In this document: one piece after another, positions 41,482 to 51,134 of the stretch
How the letters are laid out: each line of letters begins with the position of its first letter
Position numbering within the stretch: the stretch's first letter is position 1
NCBI RefSeq assembly: GCF_000276805.1
Contig: NZ_AKXQ01000012.1
Coordinates: forward strand, 62,001-126,000
Reading direction: 5' to 3'
Origin: Moritella dasanensis ArB 0140
GTDB lineage: Bacteria; Pseudomonadota; Gammaproteobacteria; Enterobacterales; Moritellaceae
DNA length: 64,000 nucleotides
Made by a program: the position numbers and the translations under genes
Notes under the pieces: model-generated
Databases searched by the model: none
What the model was told of the DNA's origin: nothing
Seen by the model: only the letters and a program-made list of their open reading frames with translations

Positions 41482-42273
41482 TTAATGGAGGAGAACCTCT
41501 TTTACAAAGCGAGAACCGAAATAGGCTAATGACAGCAGTATAGAACCAAATAGCGTACCAAATGCAATCTTATTGCTACGCCAACCTTGCTTAAAGTGTC
41601 CCCAGAGTAACACTGAATAGAACAGCCAAGCTAAGATAGACAATACGGTTTTATGTGCTTGTGTGTGGGTAAATGCATCTTCAAAAAATATAAAACTGGT
41701 CAGTATGGCTATTGATAATAATGCTAAGCCTATACTTAATAATCTAATTAACTGTTTTTCTATCGTCATTAACGAGGGCAGTGCAGGGTGCATGGCAATC
41801 GGACGTTTGTGCTTGAGCTGATAATCTAAGTAGGCCATTTGCAGTGCCAGTAAACTCGCAACAATAAATGCTGCATAGGCAAATAAGATCACGACGATAT
41901 GCACAACCAGTGGGGTATTATCACTTAAATTGGAAATGTAAATCGTTGGTAACAGGTAGCTTATCGCAATGACAATGGTCGAAAATCCATAGACGATTGG
42001 TAATAAAGGCAATATTTTAAATTTATTGATCGACAGCGTCATGATGATCGAGATCAGCAAACTGATAAGCGCCGCGACATTCACAATGCTCAGATTAATC
42101 CCTGCTGTCGTTACAATATCAAACCCCATCCAAAACAGATGGCAAAGTGTTGCGCCTGCACCTAAGGTGAAAATAGTACGTATACTCGTCTTTTGCTTTA
42201 CAGTTAAGGCTGTAATGCAATTATAAATTGCAGCTATATAAAAAATAATAGCGCCGAGAGCAAACAGTTCCAT
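41482..42273 (-). CDS. ypjD: Cytochrome c assembly-like membrane protein YpjD
   Basis: The 263-residue protein has about eight membrane helices and belongs to the CcsA/CcmC-type haem-handling family through the E. coli YpjD (CorE) branch. Visible features include GAGATLCHLFWMGFDIV and LSILAWLFYSVLLWGHFKQGWR. The ATG at 42273 is preferred over a GTG at 42282 because it fits the family start. It is divergent from ffh and upstream of corB on the same strand, 70 bp apart. The precise function is unclear. Confidence 0.87.
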   Translation of the reverse strand: MELFALGAIIFYIAAIYNCITALTVKQKTSIRTIFTLGAGATLCHLFWMGFDIVTTAGINLSIVNVAALISLLISIIMTLSINKFKILPLLPIVYGFSTIVIAISYLLPTIYISNLSDNTPLVVHIVVILFAYAAFIVASLLALQMAYLDYQLKHKRPIAMHPALPSLMTIEKQLIRLLSIGLALLSIAILTSFIFFEDAFTHTQAHKTVLSILAWLFYSVLLWGHFKQGWRSNKIAFGTLFGSILLSLAYFGSRFVKEVLLH

Positions 42274-42491
42274 AGGGCTCACTTTAATGTTGATTTATAT
42301 GTAATTATGTAGTCCAGTATACGCTTGCTATATCTATAGAGCTATATTCAAATGCATTATTTAGAAAGGAAAATATTATTTTTTTATAAAACAATACCTA
42401 GGGATGACTTGAGTGTGTGATTTTTGCCCTCAAATAAGGTTATAATCATCAGTAATTATTGCATTTAATCTAATTTATAACGGATAACGTC

Positions 42492-43892
42492 ATGTTTGAG
42501 AATTTAACAGATCGCTTATCGGCAACGCTGAAAAACGTCAGTGGCCGTGGTCGTTTGACTGAAGATAATGTCAAAGAGACACTACGTGAAGTGCGCATGG
42601 CGTTACTCGAAGCGGATGTAGCTTTACCAGTCGTACGCGAATTTATTAAAAACGTAAAAGAAAAAGCCCTGGGCCAAGATGTTTCTAAGAGTCTTAATCC
42701 AGGTCAAGCCTTCATTAAGATCGTGCAAAGCGAACTTGAGTCGGCAATGGGTGAAGCCAATGAAACATTAAACCTTGCTGCGCAACCGCCAGCAGTATTA
42801 ATGATGGCCGGTTTACAAGGTGCGGGTAAAACCACCTCGGTAGCCAAACTAGCGCTGTTTTTAAAACAACGTGAAAAGAAATCTGTATTGGTTGTAAGTG
42901 CTGACGTTTACCGTCCAGCGGCAATCAAACAGCTAGAAATGCTAGCAGCAGAAGTTGATGTTGAGTTCTTCCCAAGTAATGTTGATCAAAAGCCGGTTGA
43001 TATTGCCAATGCCGCAATCGAATACGCACGTAAGTCATTTATTGATGTGGTGATTGTCGATACTGCGGGTCGTTTACATGTTGATACTGACATGATGAAC
43101 GAGATCCAAGAGCTACACGCGGCGATTAACCCAATTGAAACCTTATTCGTTGTTGATGCGATGACAGGTCAAGATGCGGCAAACACCGCCGCAGCATTTA
43201 ATGAGAGCCTACCATTAACCGGTATCATCTTAACGAAAGCTGATGGTGATGCGCGTGGTGGTGCAGCATTATCTATTCGTCATATTACCGGTAAACCAAT
43301 TAAGTTTATCGGTATGGGCGAAAAGATTGATGCATTAGAACCTTTCCATCCAGAACGTATCGCGTCGCGTATTTTAGGTATGGGTGATGTTTTATCACTT
43401 ATCGAAGAAGTAGAACGTAATGTCGATAAAGATAAAGCTGAAAAACTGGCTAAAAAAGTTCAGAAAGGTAAAGGCTTTGATTTAGAAGATTTCCGTGATC
43501 AGCTGGTGCAAATGAAAAGCATGGGCGGCATGATGGGCATGATGGATAAGTTACCAGGTATGAACCAGGTTCCTGATGCTGTTAAAGACCAAATGGATGA
43601 CAAATTAACGAACCGTATGGAAGCGATCATTAATTCAATGACGCCTGCAGAGCGTCAACGTCCAGAAATCATCAAAGGCTCGCGTAAGCGCCGTATTGCG
43701 ATGGGGTCTGGTGCTCAGATCCAAGATGTGAATAAACTGCTTAAACAGTTTACGCAGATGCAAAAAATGATGAAAAAAATGTCGGGTAAAGGCGGCATGA
43801 AAAAAATGATGGGTAAAATGAAAGGTATGATGCCACCAGGAATGGGCGGCGGCATGGGTGGTATGGGCGGTGGTAAAGGACCGTTTGGTTAA
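42492..43892 (+). CDS. ffh: Signal recognition particle protein Ffh
   Basis: Ffh is the GTPase protein of the SRP and targets nascent membrane proteins to FtsY and the Sec machinery. The 466-residue protein has the N domain, G domain with P-loop GLQGAGKTTS, DTAGRLHVD, TKADGDARGG, and the methionine-rich M domain (from about 330) that binds 4.5S RNA, ending in a Gly/Met-rich tail. It precedes rpsP, the conserved order. Confidence 0.98.
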   Translation: MFENLTDRLSATLKNVSGRGRLTEDNVKETLREVRMALLEADVALPVVREFIKNVKEKALGQDVSKSLNPGQAFIKIVQSELESAMGEANETLNLAAQPPAVLMMAGLQGAGKTTSVAKLALFLKQREKKSVLVVSADVYRPAAIKQLEMLAAEVDVEFFPSNVDQKPVDIANAAIEYARKSFIDVVIVDTAGRLHVDTDMMNEIQELHAAINPIETLFVVDAMTGQDAANTAAAFNESLPLTGIILTKADGDARGGAALSIRHITGKPIKFIGMGEKIDALEPFHPERIASRILGMGDVLSLIEEVERNVDKDKAEKLAKKVQKGKGFDLEDFRDQLVQMKSMGGMMGMMDKLPGMNQVPDAVKDQMDDKLTNRMEAIINSMTPAERQRPEIIKGSRKRRIAMGSGAQIQDVNKLLKQFTQMQKMMKKMSGKGGMKKMMGKMKGMMPPGMGGGMGGMGGGKGPFG

Positions 43893-44264
43893 ACCCTCGT
43901 TCTAAAACCCTTCTTTATATAGTCGTTTTATTTAAATCTGGCGACTATTTATCTAAAGCCTTGCTGCAATATCTACCTCAAGCCTTGCTATCATAGCAGG
44001 GCTTTTTTATTTCCGCTTATTCTGGTTAAGTTACGTCTAATCGACATAATGACAGCATAATGATTGTTTATAGTATAAATAGCGCTAACTAAAGTGTTCA
44101 TGTAACACAATAAGGTTGCTTTTAATAAAAATAAGAGTAAAATTGCGCGACTTCGAATCGTCTCATTCGTGAGTACTATTTCTCACTCTTGAGTACAATT
44201 TGAACTAAATGGGACCTTGTCAGTGCAAGGTCGGAATACACACTTAATTTATAAAGAGGACGAT
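43893..44264. other. 372-bp spacer between ffh and rpsP
   Basis: It holds the ffh terminator (43981-44009) and, further on, the leader of the rpsP operon. In the leader an imperfect direct repeat, TGAGTACTATTT at 44170-44181 and TGAGTACAATTT at 44190-44201, lies 64 bp before the rpsP start. No gene or RNA family is recognised. Confidence 0.5.
43981..44009 (+). terminator. Rho-independent terminator after ffh
   Basis: AGCCTTGCTA at 43981-43990 pairs with TAGCAGGGCT at 43994-44003 (one G-T pair) around a TCA loop, followed by a run of Ts. Confidence 0.88.
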
Positions 44265-44513
44265 ATGGTTACTATTCGTTTATCTCGTGGTGGTTCTAAG
44301 AAATCACCTTTCTACACAGTTGTTGTTACAGATAGCCGTAATGCTCGTGATGGTAAATTCATCGAAAAGCTAGGTTTCTTTAACCCAATGGCTGCTGGTC
44401 AAGAAGAACGTGTTCGTCTTGACAACGTGAAAATTGAAGCTTGGGTTGCTAAAGGCGCTACAGTTTCAAACACAGTTGCTAAGTTAATCAAAGACGCTGC
44501 TAAAGCTGCTTAA
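44265..44513 (+). CDS. rpsP: 30S ribosomal protein S16
   Basis: The 82-residue S16 protein has its typical start ([20 protein letters not shown]) and the segment [12 protein letters not shown]. The ATG at 44265 has an AAAGAGGA site; the open frame extends upstream to 44217 without family similarity. It heads the rpsP-rimM-trmD-rplS operon, with short gaps throughout, and its codon use is highly biased. Confidence 0.98.
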   Translation: MVTIRLSRGGSKKSPFYTVVVTDSRNARDGKFIEKLGFFNPMAAGQEERVRLDNVKIEAWVAKGATVSNTVAKLIKDAAKAA

Positions 44514-44536
44514 TTATCTTAAGGTAAGGAGATCTT

Positions 44537-45064
44537 GTGAGTTCAACTGACAAACCTATGGTAGTTGGCCGTCTTGGTGCTGTTTACGGCATTAAGGGCT
44601 GGATGAAAATTAACTCCTTTACCGATATTCCAGAAGGAATCTTTGACTATTCACCTTGGCTCATCGAGCAAAAAGGCGAATGGGTTGAAGTGGCGATTGA
44701 AGATTGCAAACGCCATGGCAAAGGTTTAGTTGCTAAGTTAGTTGGTGTTGATGTTCGTGAAGAAGCGCAGGCCCTTACGGGTGCTGAGATTGCTATAAAC
44801 GCTGATCAACTTCCTGCATTAGATGATGATTTTTACTGGCGTGACCTTATTGGCTGCTCTGTTGAGACAGACAAGGGTTATACGTTAGGCAAAGTCACAG
44901 ATATGATGGAAACCGGTTCTAACGACGTATTAGTGATTAAAGCGAATGCAACAGATGCCTTCGGAAAAAAAGAACGGTTAGTTCCGTTTCTTTATGAGAC
45001 AGTGATTATCAATGTTGATATTACTACTCAAAAAATTATTGTTAATTGGGATCCGAGTTTTTAA
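44537..45064 (+). CDS. rimM: Ribosome maturation factor RimM
   Basis: RimM binds S19 and helps mature the head of the 30S subunit. The 175 residues comprise an N-terminal RimM domain ([17 protein letters not shown]) and a C-terminal PRC-barrel ([19 protein letters not shown]). The start is a GTG at 44537, with TAAGGAG 7 bases upstream. It lies between rpsP and trmD in the standard operon. Confidence 0.96.
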   Translation: MSSTDKPMVVGRLGAVYGIKGWMKINSFTDIPEGIFDYSPWLIEQKGEWVEVAIEDCKRHGKGLVAKLVGVDVREEAQALTGAEIAINADQLPALDDDFYWRDLIGCSVETDKGYTLGKVTDMMETGSNDVLVIKANATDAFGKKERLVPFLYETVIINVDITTQKIIVNWDPSF

Positions 45065-45088
45065 GACTCATTGTCAGCGGAGGCAAGT

Positions 45089-45835
45089 ATGTGGTTAGGG
45101 GTTATTAGCCTTTTTCCAGAGATGTTTAATGCCATCACTGAACAAGGAGTTATCGGTCGAGCAATAAAACGCGATCTGCTGAAGTTCCAAACTTGGAACC
45201 CAAGAGATTTTGCCCACGATAAACATAAGACGGTCGATGACCGACCTTATGGTGGTGGCCCTGGCATGTTGATGATGGTTCAACCATTACGAGATGCTAT
45301 CCATGCAGCAAAACAGGCAGCAGGTGGTGAGGCGAAAGTTATTTATCTTTCACCGCAAGGACGTAAATTGGATCAAGCTGGCGTACTGGACTTGGCAACA
45401 AATGAAAAGATGATTTTTATTTGTGGCCGTTATGAAGGTATCGATGAGCGTATCATCCAATCGGAAGTTGATGAAGAGTGGTCTATCGGTGACTTCGTGT
45501 TAACCGGTGGTGAACTTGCCGCAATGACGATGATTGATGCTGTTTCACGCATGATACCGGGTGTTTTAGGCACTCAGGCATCCGCGGAGCAAGATTCGTT
45601 TGCAGATGGTCTTTTAGATTGTCCGCATTATACGCGTCCGGAAGTGTTGGATGGTTTGGCTGTTCCTAAGGTTCTCCTTAGTGGCAACCATAGTAAAATT
45701 AGCCAATATAGACAGAAACAGTCTTTAGCTCGAACGTTAGAACGACGACCTGATTTATTAAGTAACCTAGCTCTGACTGATCTGCAAGAAAAAATTCTTG
45801 TTGAGATCGTTCGCGAAAGTCGCGAGTTAAAGTAG
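45089..45835 (+). CDS. trmD: tRNA (guanine-37-N1)-methyltransferase
   Basis: TrmD methylates G37 in tRNAs with G at position 36, which prevents +1 frameshifting. The 248-residue protein has the trefoil-knot SAM site ([36 protein letters not shown]). The ATG at 45089 with GGAGG upstream gives the family N-terminus ([13 protein letters not shown]); the open frame starts earlier, at a TTG at 45071. The operon continues to rplS. Confidence 0.97.
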   Translation: MWLGVISLFPEMFNAITEQGVIGRAIKRDLLKFQTWNPRDFAHDKHKTVDDRPYGGGPGMLMMVQPLRDAIHAAKQAAGGEAKVIYLSPQGRKLDQAGVLDLATNEKMIFICGRYEGIDERIIQSEVDEEWSIGDFVLTGGELAAMTMIDAVSRMIPGVLGTQASAEQDSFADGLLDCPHYTRPEVLDGLAVPKVLLSGNHSKISQYRQKQSLARTLERRPDLLSNLALTDLQEKILVEIVRESRELK

Positions 45836-45865
45836 AGTTTTTCAGTTTATTCTAGGGTATAGAAA

Positions 45866-46231
45866 ATGAGCAACATAATTGCACAGATCGAACAAGATCA
45901 AATGAAAACAGATTTACCAGCTTTCGCACCAGGTGCTACAGTTGTAGTACATGTTAAAGTTGTTGAAGGCGATAAATCACGTCTACAGGCTTTTGAAGGC
46001 GTAGTTATCGCTAAACGTAACCGTGGTCTGCACTCTGCATTCACAGTTCGTAAAATCAGTTCAAACGGTGAAGGTGTGGAACGTGTATTCCAAACACATT
46101 CTCCAGTGGTAGCAAGCATCACTGTTAAGCGTCACGGCGATGTTCGTCAAGCTAAGCTATACTACCTACGTGGTCTTACTGGTAAAGCTGCACGTATTAA
46201 AGAAAAATTGGGCAAGCGTAAAAGCAAATAG
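45866..46231 (+). CDS. rplS: 50S ribosomal protein L19
   Basis: L19 lies at the 30S-50S interface and takes part in an intersubunit bridge. The 121-residue sequence is typical ([51 protein letters not shown]). It ends the rpsP operon and is followed by a strong terminator. Confidence 0.98.
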   Translation: MSNIIAQIEQDQMKTDLPAFAPGATVVVHVKVVEGDKSRLQAFEGVVIAKRNRGLHSAFTVRKISSNGEGVERVFQTHSPVVASITVKRHGDVRQAKLYYLRGLTGKAARIKEKLGKRKSK

Positions 46232-46249
46232 TCCTTTTTTCATGCAGTT

Positions 46250-46280
46250 AAGGTCCGTCATATGACGGGCCTTTTTTTTT
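46250..46280 (+). terminator. Rho-independent terminator of the rpsP operon
   Basis: AAGGTCCGTC at 46250-46259 pairs with GACGGGCCTT at 46264-46273 (one G-T pair) around an ATAT loop, followed by nine Ts. Confidence 0.93.
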
Positions 46281-46328
46281 CCTAATTTTAAAGATATATT
46301 AAATAATAATCTGCGTAATATTTTTCGA

Positions 46329-47006
46329 TCAGATATTGAAGTGTTTTTTGAGTAACTGATGGGTAAATGCTTTCTTTAGATAAAAACCTCGTGGTCGAAC
46401 TTGGATGATCTCCCCCTCACTGCCATACGCCTTGGTACGGACTTTATTGTTTGCTGCCTTAGGACGAAGCTGTAGATACTTACCGTGATGCGCTGTGATT
46501 TGTTCTACTTGCCCAAGCGCTATCATATCCATTAACTCTTCCCAGTCTTCTTGTAACTGAGCACTCTCAAGCGAATCGGGTTGCCACAGTAGTGGTGAAC
46601 CAATAATCCGTTCTGCTATTGGAATATCACGCTCACCGAGCACTGGGATCCACAAAACCTGCTTTAATTTATTCGCCACGCTGCAGGTCTGCCAAGTAAT
46701 GCCGTGATTACCAGTTAATGGGGCAACACAAACAAACGTTGTTTCTAGCGGTTTACCTTGCGCATTAATCGGGATGGTTTTTAATTCAACCCCGAGTTCT
46801 GGAAAATCCTGAATGGGTTTACTGCCAGCCGTCGCACCAAGGTGCAGTTCTAGCAGCTGTCCAATCCAGCCTTTCTGCTTACGCAGATCATCAGGCACGT
46901 TCAGTTGATGAATAGCGGCTATCTGCTGCAGGTTAAATCCGGCAATGTCCTGGGCGCGGATCATCAGCTCATTGATATCTTGGGGGGCATTTATAATTGA
47001 TGGCAT
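46329..47006 (-). CDS. mutH: DNA mismatch repair endonuclease MutH
   Basis: MutH nicks the unmethylated strand at hemimethylated GATC sites, directing MutS-MutL repair to new DNA. The 225-residue protein has the family's nuclease core ([19 protein letters not shown]-type region near residue 80, with the D...ExK pattern visible as [10 protein letters not shown]). Its presence implies Dam methylation in this organism. It is divergent from rppH across a long gap, as in E. coli, but here another gene lies between. Confidence 0.95.
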   Translation of the reverse strand: MPSIINAPQDINELMIRAQDIAGFNLQQIAAIHQLNVPDDLRKQKGWIGQLLELHLGATAGSKPIQDFPELGVELKTIPINAQGKPLETTFVCVAPLTGNHGITWQTCSVANKLKQVLWIPVLGERDIPIAERIIGSPLLWQPDSLESAQLQEDWEELMDMIALGQVEQITAHHGKYLQLRPKAANNKVRTKAYGSEGEIIQVRPRGFYLKKAFTHQLLKKHFNI

Positions 47007-47560
47007 GTAAATAATTCTTATTTTTCAAGGTTTCATCTAGCAGAATAACACTTTTAAATCTAGCTGTTAACGGTCGTTTTACATACAAAACGAGGCTTAG
47101 GTCTCACTTTTGTGTTACGTAGATGTTTCAAGTTGAAATTTGATTTTAAGGCTTTGTTTTAAAACATTTTTTATATATTTTGAAGAGGGTGTGGATAATT
47201 TCATCACAGTTTTATTATGTTAAATGGTAATAATAAAAACACTACACAAGGTTATCCACAGAAAACGGGGATAACTTCCGGTTTAAAGGCTAAACTTTGT
47301 TAATAAATATCGATAATAGCGCTCAGTCGTGCTGTTTAGCTCAATTTCAATTACTTTTCCACACTCGTTATGTGTATAACTGTGATTATTGTGGATGATC
47401 AGGGTTTTTATTGAAAAATTGCTGTTTTATTGAGCAATACACGAGGTGTTAAAGGTTACGTTATCGCCTTTATAATAAGAGATGTATTAGCGTAAGGTAT
47501 AAAACCAAGGTGAAACACCCTGGTTTTGATGGTTTATAGGCGCTATTAAAAACGACCTAT
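47007..47560. other. 554-bp gap upstream of mutH containing a DnaA-box cluster
   Basis: The region has no gene. It contains five DnaA-box-like 9-mers: TGTGGATAA at 47190-47198, TTATCCACA at 47252-47260, TTTTCCACA at 47355-47363, TGTGTATAA at 47371-47379 and TGTGGATGA at 47390-47398. The first, second and fourth fit TTATNCACA exactly, in one orientation or the other. A T/A-rich stretch lies at about 47155-47183. GATC is scarce (one site, near 47397), unlike oriC of enterics. Confidence 0.75.
47355..47398. promoter_or_regulatory. Candidate DARS2-like core (three DnaA boxes)
   Basis: The three right-hand boxes are forward TTTTCCACA, reverse TGTGTATAA and reverse TGTGGATGA, with gaps of 7 and 10 bp. 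A compact core of one box facing two in the opposite direction is how I recall the E. coli DARS core, which converts DnaA-ADP to the active ATP form. The location beside mutH also agrees with DARS2. No clear IHF or Fis site was identified by eye. Confidence 0.55.
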
Positions 47561-48973
47561 TTAGATAACCTTTTCACCATTTTCGATTACTGTTTTACGT
47601 ACTTTTTTAGTAAACTCGATTGCTTCTTCAATAATCTGTTTTTCATCAACTGTTAGCATATTGCGATCTTGCATGATCACCTTACCAGCTACGATAGAGT
47701 GGCGTACATTGCCAGCGTTAGCTGAATACACAAGTACTGAGTATGGGTTGTACATCGGTACCATGTTTGGTGCTTTAGTATCAATGACGATAATATCAGC
47801 CAATTTACCTACTTCTAATGAACCAATTTTGTCTTCCATGTGTAATGCTCTTGCAGCACCCATGGTAGCCATATCAATCACTTTAATTGGGGGCATTGCG
47901 CCGCGATCTTGGTTTACAAGTTTGTGGACTTTAGCTACTTGGTTTAATTCATCAATCGTACTGAGTGTATTACCCGACATTGGACCATCGGTACCTAAAC
48001 CAATGCGTACATCTTCGTCATACATTTTAAGGGCTGGAGATACCCCTTTTGCTGATTTGATATTGGCACTCATGTTATGCGCAACACCGGTACCGGCTTT
48101 TTTTACTAGTTCGATATCTGAGTCGCTTACATTGATCATGTGCGCAGCCACTAAACGTTCGTCAAGTGAACCAATACTATCCATGTATTCAACAGGCGAT
48201 TTACCGTCAGAGCGTGCGGCGATTTTCTCGTTTTCACGTTCTGATTCAGCAAGGTGGATAAGTACTGGTACATTATGTTCTTTCGCTAGCTTAGTTATTT
48301 GTTGCAGAACTTCAGTGGTATTGGTATACGGCGCATGTGGTGCAAATGCAGGGGTAATACGTGGGTGATCTTTGTATTCTTCGATAAAGTTCAGTGCGTA
48401 TTGAATACCTTCTTGGGCATTCTGGGCATCGGCAACAGGGAACTTAATCACTGTTTCACCTAAGATTGCACGCATACCAATCTTATCAACTGTTTTTGCT
48501 ACTTCATCTTCAAAGTAATACATGTCGCTGTAAGTTGTCACACCACCTTTAACCATTTCGAGATTACCGAGGTTGGCGCCAATACGCACCATGTCACGGC
48601 TGACGAGTTTCTTTTCTAATGGGAAGATATAGCGGTGTAAACGTCCTGGGACATCATCTGCTAGTGAACGGAATACCGTCATTGATGCGTGTGTATGGGT
48701 ATTAATTAAACCAGGCATCACGATGTCGCCATCCACATCCATGATTTTATTTGCTTGGTATTGCTGTGCAAGTTTAGCATCACCAACGGCAATAATTTTA
48801 TTGCCTTTAATCACGACTGTACCGTTTTCATAAATGGTTTTATCACTGTTCATTGTTAATACAGTGGCATCTGTGATGATCAAATCAACTTTTTCTGCTG
48901 CATGCACAGATGTCGCAAAAATGATTGAAGCGGCAAGCAATGTTTTATTTAAAAATTTGTTACTAGCAAACAT
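47561..48973 (-). CDS. Exported amidohydrolase, MTA/SAH deaminase-like
   Basis: The 470-residue protein belongs to the metal-dependent amidohydrolases closest to the S-adenosylhomocysteine/methylthioadenosine and chlorohydrolase deaminases. The metal ligands are visible: HxH at 93/95 in NTHTHASM, later H in LIHLAES, H in AAHMINV, and D in GTDGPMSG. Unlike most relatives it starts with a signal peptide (residues 1-25, ending SVHA), so it should be periplasmic. The ATG at 48973 is used; the frame extends to a TTG at 48985. It lies between the DnaA-box region and rppH. The substrate is not known. Confidence 0.82.
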   Translation of the reverse strand: MFASNKFLNKTLLAASIIFATSVHAAEKVDLIITDATVLTMNSDKTIYENGTVVIKGNKIIAVGDAKLAQQYQANKIMDVDGDIVMPGLINTHTHASMTVFRSLADDVPGRLHRYIFPLEKKLVSRDMVRIGANLGNLEMVKGGVTTYSDMYYFEDEVAKTVDKIGMRAILGETVIKFPVADAQNAQEGIQYALNFIEEYKDHPRITPAFAPHAPYTNTTEVLQQITKLAKEHNVPVLIHLAESERENEKIAARSDGKSPVEYMDSIGSLDERLVAAHMINVSDSDIELVKKAGTGVAHNMSANIKSAKGVSPALKMYDEDVRIGLGTDGPMSGNTLSTIDELNQVAKVHKLVNQDRGAMPPIKVIDMATMGAARALHMEDKIGSLEVGKLADIIVIDTKAPNMVPMYNPYSVLVYSANAGNVRHSIVAGKVIMQDRNMLTVDEKQIIEEAIEFTKKVRKTVIENGEKVI

Positions 48974-49295
48974 GTTTAATCTCAATTTTATATGAATAGG
49001 ACAGAAAACACTCTGGGAAGTCGAATGACTCGATTTTACAGAGCTTTATAAACTTATTCGCCTTTAATGGCAATCAAATTACTGCAAACAGCCCCGTTAG
49101 TAGTAATTGCTTTGGCGTTAACTATTTTTTAAAAGCACCACCGTATTAAAGCCTGTTAATCTGCTCATTTTCTGGAAATGATCGGTATTTTGCCTTTGTA
49201 AATGGATCTTTAGCAAAACTGTTCGTGTAAGTTTGCCGCACATTGATTTATATGAAACAATCAAGTTAACTAAGTTCTACCCTTAAGGTGCTAAT
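48974..49295. other. 322-bp gap between the amidohydrolase gene and rppH
   Basis: The two flanking genes are divergent, so their promoters must lie here. I see no ORF with family similarity, no clear hairpin and no RNA gene. Confidence 0.5.
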
Positions 49296-49802
49296 GTGAT
49301 TGATAGCGATGGCTATCGTCTTAATGTAGGCATCCTAATTTGTAATCGTGAAGGTCAAGTTTTATGGGCTAAACGTTGTGGGCAACATTCTTGGCAATTT
49401 CCGCAAGGTGGTGTAGATGATGGAGAGTCTGCAGAGCAAGCTATGTATCGAGAACTATATGAAGAGGTTGGGCTAAAAGAGAAACATGTTTCTATTTTGG
49501 CAACCTCTAAAACATGGTTGAAATATAAGTTACCAAAACGATTAGTCAGATGGGATAGTAAACCGGTCTGCATTGGACAAAAGCAAAAATGGTTTTTACT
49601 GTGTCTGGAAGCGGATGACAGTCAAATCGACTTTAAATGCACAGGTCATCCTGAGTTTGATGATTGGCGTTGGGTCAGTTATTGGTACCCTGTACGTCAG
49701 GTTGTATCGTTTAAAAAAGACGTTTATCGTCGCGTGATGAAAGAATTTGCCCCCGTGGCATTGCCTTTTTTGCGCAAAGACGCTAAGCGTAAACGACGTT
49801 AA
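49296..49802 (+). CDS. rppH: RNA pyrophosphohydrolase
   Basis: RppH removes pyrophosphate from 5' triphosphate mRNA ends and triggers RNase E decay. The 168-residue protein has a complete Nudix box (residues 38-59; GG-x5-ES...REL-x2-EVG) and the RppH segment [20 protein letters not shown]. The start is a GTG at 49296, with AAGGTG upstream. In E. coli ptsP follows, then lgt; here lgt follows directly after 250 bp and ptsP is absent. Confidence 0.96.
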   Translation: MIDSDGYRLNVGILICNREGQVLWAKRCGQHSWQFPQGGVDDGESAEQAMYRELYEEVGLKEKHVSILATSKTWLKYKLPKRLVRWDSKPVCIGQKQKWFLLCLEADDSQIDFKCTGHPEFDDWRWVSYWYPVRQVVSFKKDVYRRVMKEFAPVALPFLRKDAKRKRR

Positions 49803-50052
49803 TGCTAAATAATGCCTGCGTATTGAATTGTCTATAGGATTCAATACAAAGGCATTACTTATTCAACTCCCCTCAATTATTTACATCGCTATTTTAGAAC
49901 TTAATTATCAACCTAATACTTTGGTTTTATTTACCTTATTTTACCGATTCTATTACGGCACTGTCTTTGTTGTCGTTGGTATTTGGTGTAAGGTGTGTTT
50001 AACTTTATTGCCTTAGCCAAGGCGAGTACTTATTTTATTCAGGAACTCACTA

Positions 50053-50868
50053 ATGTCGCAGACATATCTACAATATCCAGAAATTGATCCTATTGCGATC
50101 AGTCTTGGTCCTATCAACGTGTATTGGTATGGGTTGATGTATTTACTTGGTTTCTTATTTGCTAACTGGATGGGTAATCGTCAAGCAGCGAAGCCGGGTA
50201 GTAGCTGGAATAAAGACGAAGTCGGGGACCTATTGTTCTATGGCTTTCTTGGTGTGATCTTGGGTGGTCGTATCGGTTATGTACTGTTTTACAACTTTGG
50301 CTTATTCCTTGATGACCCTATGTACTTATTCCGTATTACCGACGGCGGCATGTCATTTCATGGCGGCCTGATTGGTGTATTACTGGCGTTTGTTTATTTT
50401 GGTCGTAAGACTCAACGTTCGTTTTTTGTTATTGCAGACTTTGTCGCGCCGATGGTGCCGTTTGGTTTAGCGGCCGGACGTATTGGTAACTTTATTAATG
50501 GCGAGCTGTGGGGTCGTGTGACAGATGTGCCTTGGGCGATGGTATTCCCAACGGGTGGCGATCTACCACGACACCCAAGTCAGTTATATCAGTTCGCAAT
50601 GGAAGGCGTGTTATTACTTATCATCTTGCAAGTATTTGCCCGTAAACCACGCCCTGTTGGCGCAATCTCGGGTCTGTTCTTGTTCGGTTATGGTATTTTC
50701 CGCTTTATAGCTGAATACTTCCGCCAACCTGATTCACAGCTTGGTCTGTATTTTGATCTGATCAGTATGGGGCAAATATTATCGACGCCAATGATCTTCC
50801 TTGGTGCGGTAATTATGTTTGTTGCCTACAAAAAACCGACCTTATTTTTAGGTAAAACTGATAAATAA
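50053..50868 (+). CDS. lgt: Prolipoprotein diacylglyceryl transferase
   Basis: Lgt transfers diacylglycerol from phosphatidylglycerol to the lipobox cysteine, the first step in lipoprotein maturation for NlpD and the other lipoproteins here. The 271-residue protein has seven membrane helices, the catalytic signature [14 protein letters not shown] and HPSQLYQ. In E. coli lgt and thyA are adjacent; here a GGDEF-EAL gene and thyA (reversed) follow. Confidence 0.97.
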   Translation: MSQTYLQYPEIDPIAISLGPINVYWYGLMYLLGFLFANWMGNRQAAKPGSSWNKDEVGDLLFYGFLGVILGGRIGYVLFYNFGLFLDDPMYLFRITDGGMSFHGGLIGVLLAFVYFGRKTQRSFFVIADFVAPMVPFGLAAGRIGNFINGELWGRVTDVPWAMVFPTGGDLPRHPSQLYQFAMEGVLLLIILQVFARKPRPVGAISGLFLFGYGIFRFIAEYFRQPDSQLGLYFDLISMGQILSTPMIFLGAVIMFVAYKKPTLFLGKTDK

Positions 50869-50887
50869 TCGTGTTGAAACAAACGCA

Positions 50888-50917
50888 GATACCAATGTTA
50901 TGCTTAGTATTGGTATC
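50888..50917 (+). terminator. Possible hairpin after lgt
   Basis: GATACCAAT at 50888-50896 and ATTGGTATC at 50909-50917 form a 9-bp stem with a 12-base loop, 19 bp after the lgt stop. No T-tract follows, so it may be a dispersed repeat or a weak terminator. Confidence 0.4.
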
Positions 50918-51134
50918 GGCGTGATGGTATAATCATCAAGGTACTCACCTTGTTGGTTATAATTTCATCAGTAGAATAAATTACTATGTAGAACAACTAA
51001 GTAGTATTGGGTTTGTTTCTAAAGCCTGATTTTATGTTGACTCTATTACTTCCTACCTAATGATACGCTATCAACAATAACAAGCGCATTCCACGAACGA
51101 CTTGCTGCTCGTTTAGCTATGGTAATACTGCAGT

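Noticed and set aside
47155-47398. The DnaA-box region as a chromosomal replication origin.
   Set aside because: There is only one GATC, no dnaA, dnaN, mnmG or mioC neighbour, and the place matches the mutH-side DARS2 site better. A role in initiation control is more likely than an origin.
49828-50016. A 62-codon open frame between rppH and lgt.
   Set aside because: It has no clear ribosome-binding site or family similarity, and looks like chance in AT-rich spacer; it is not a remnant of ptsP.
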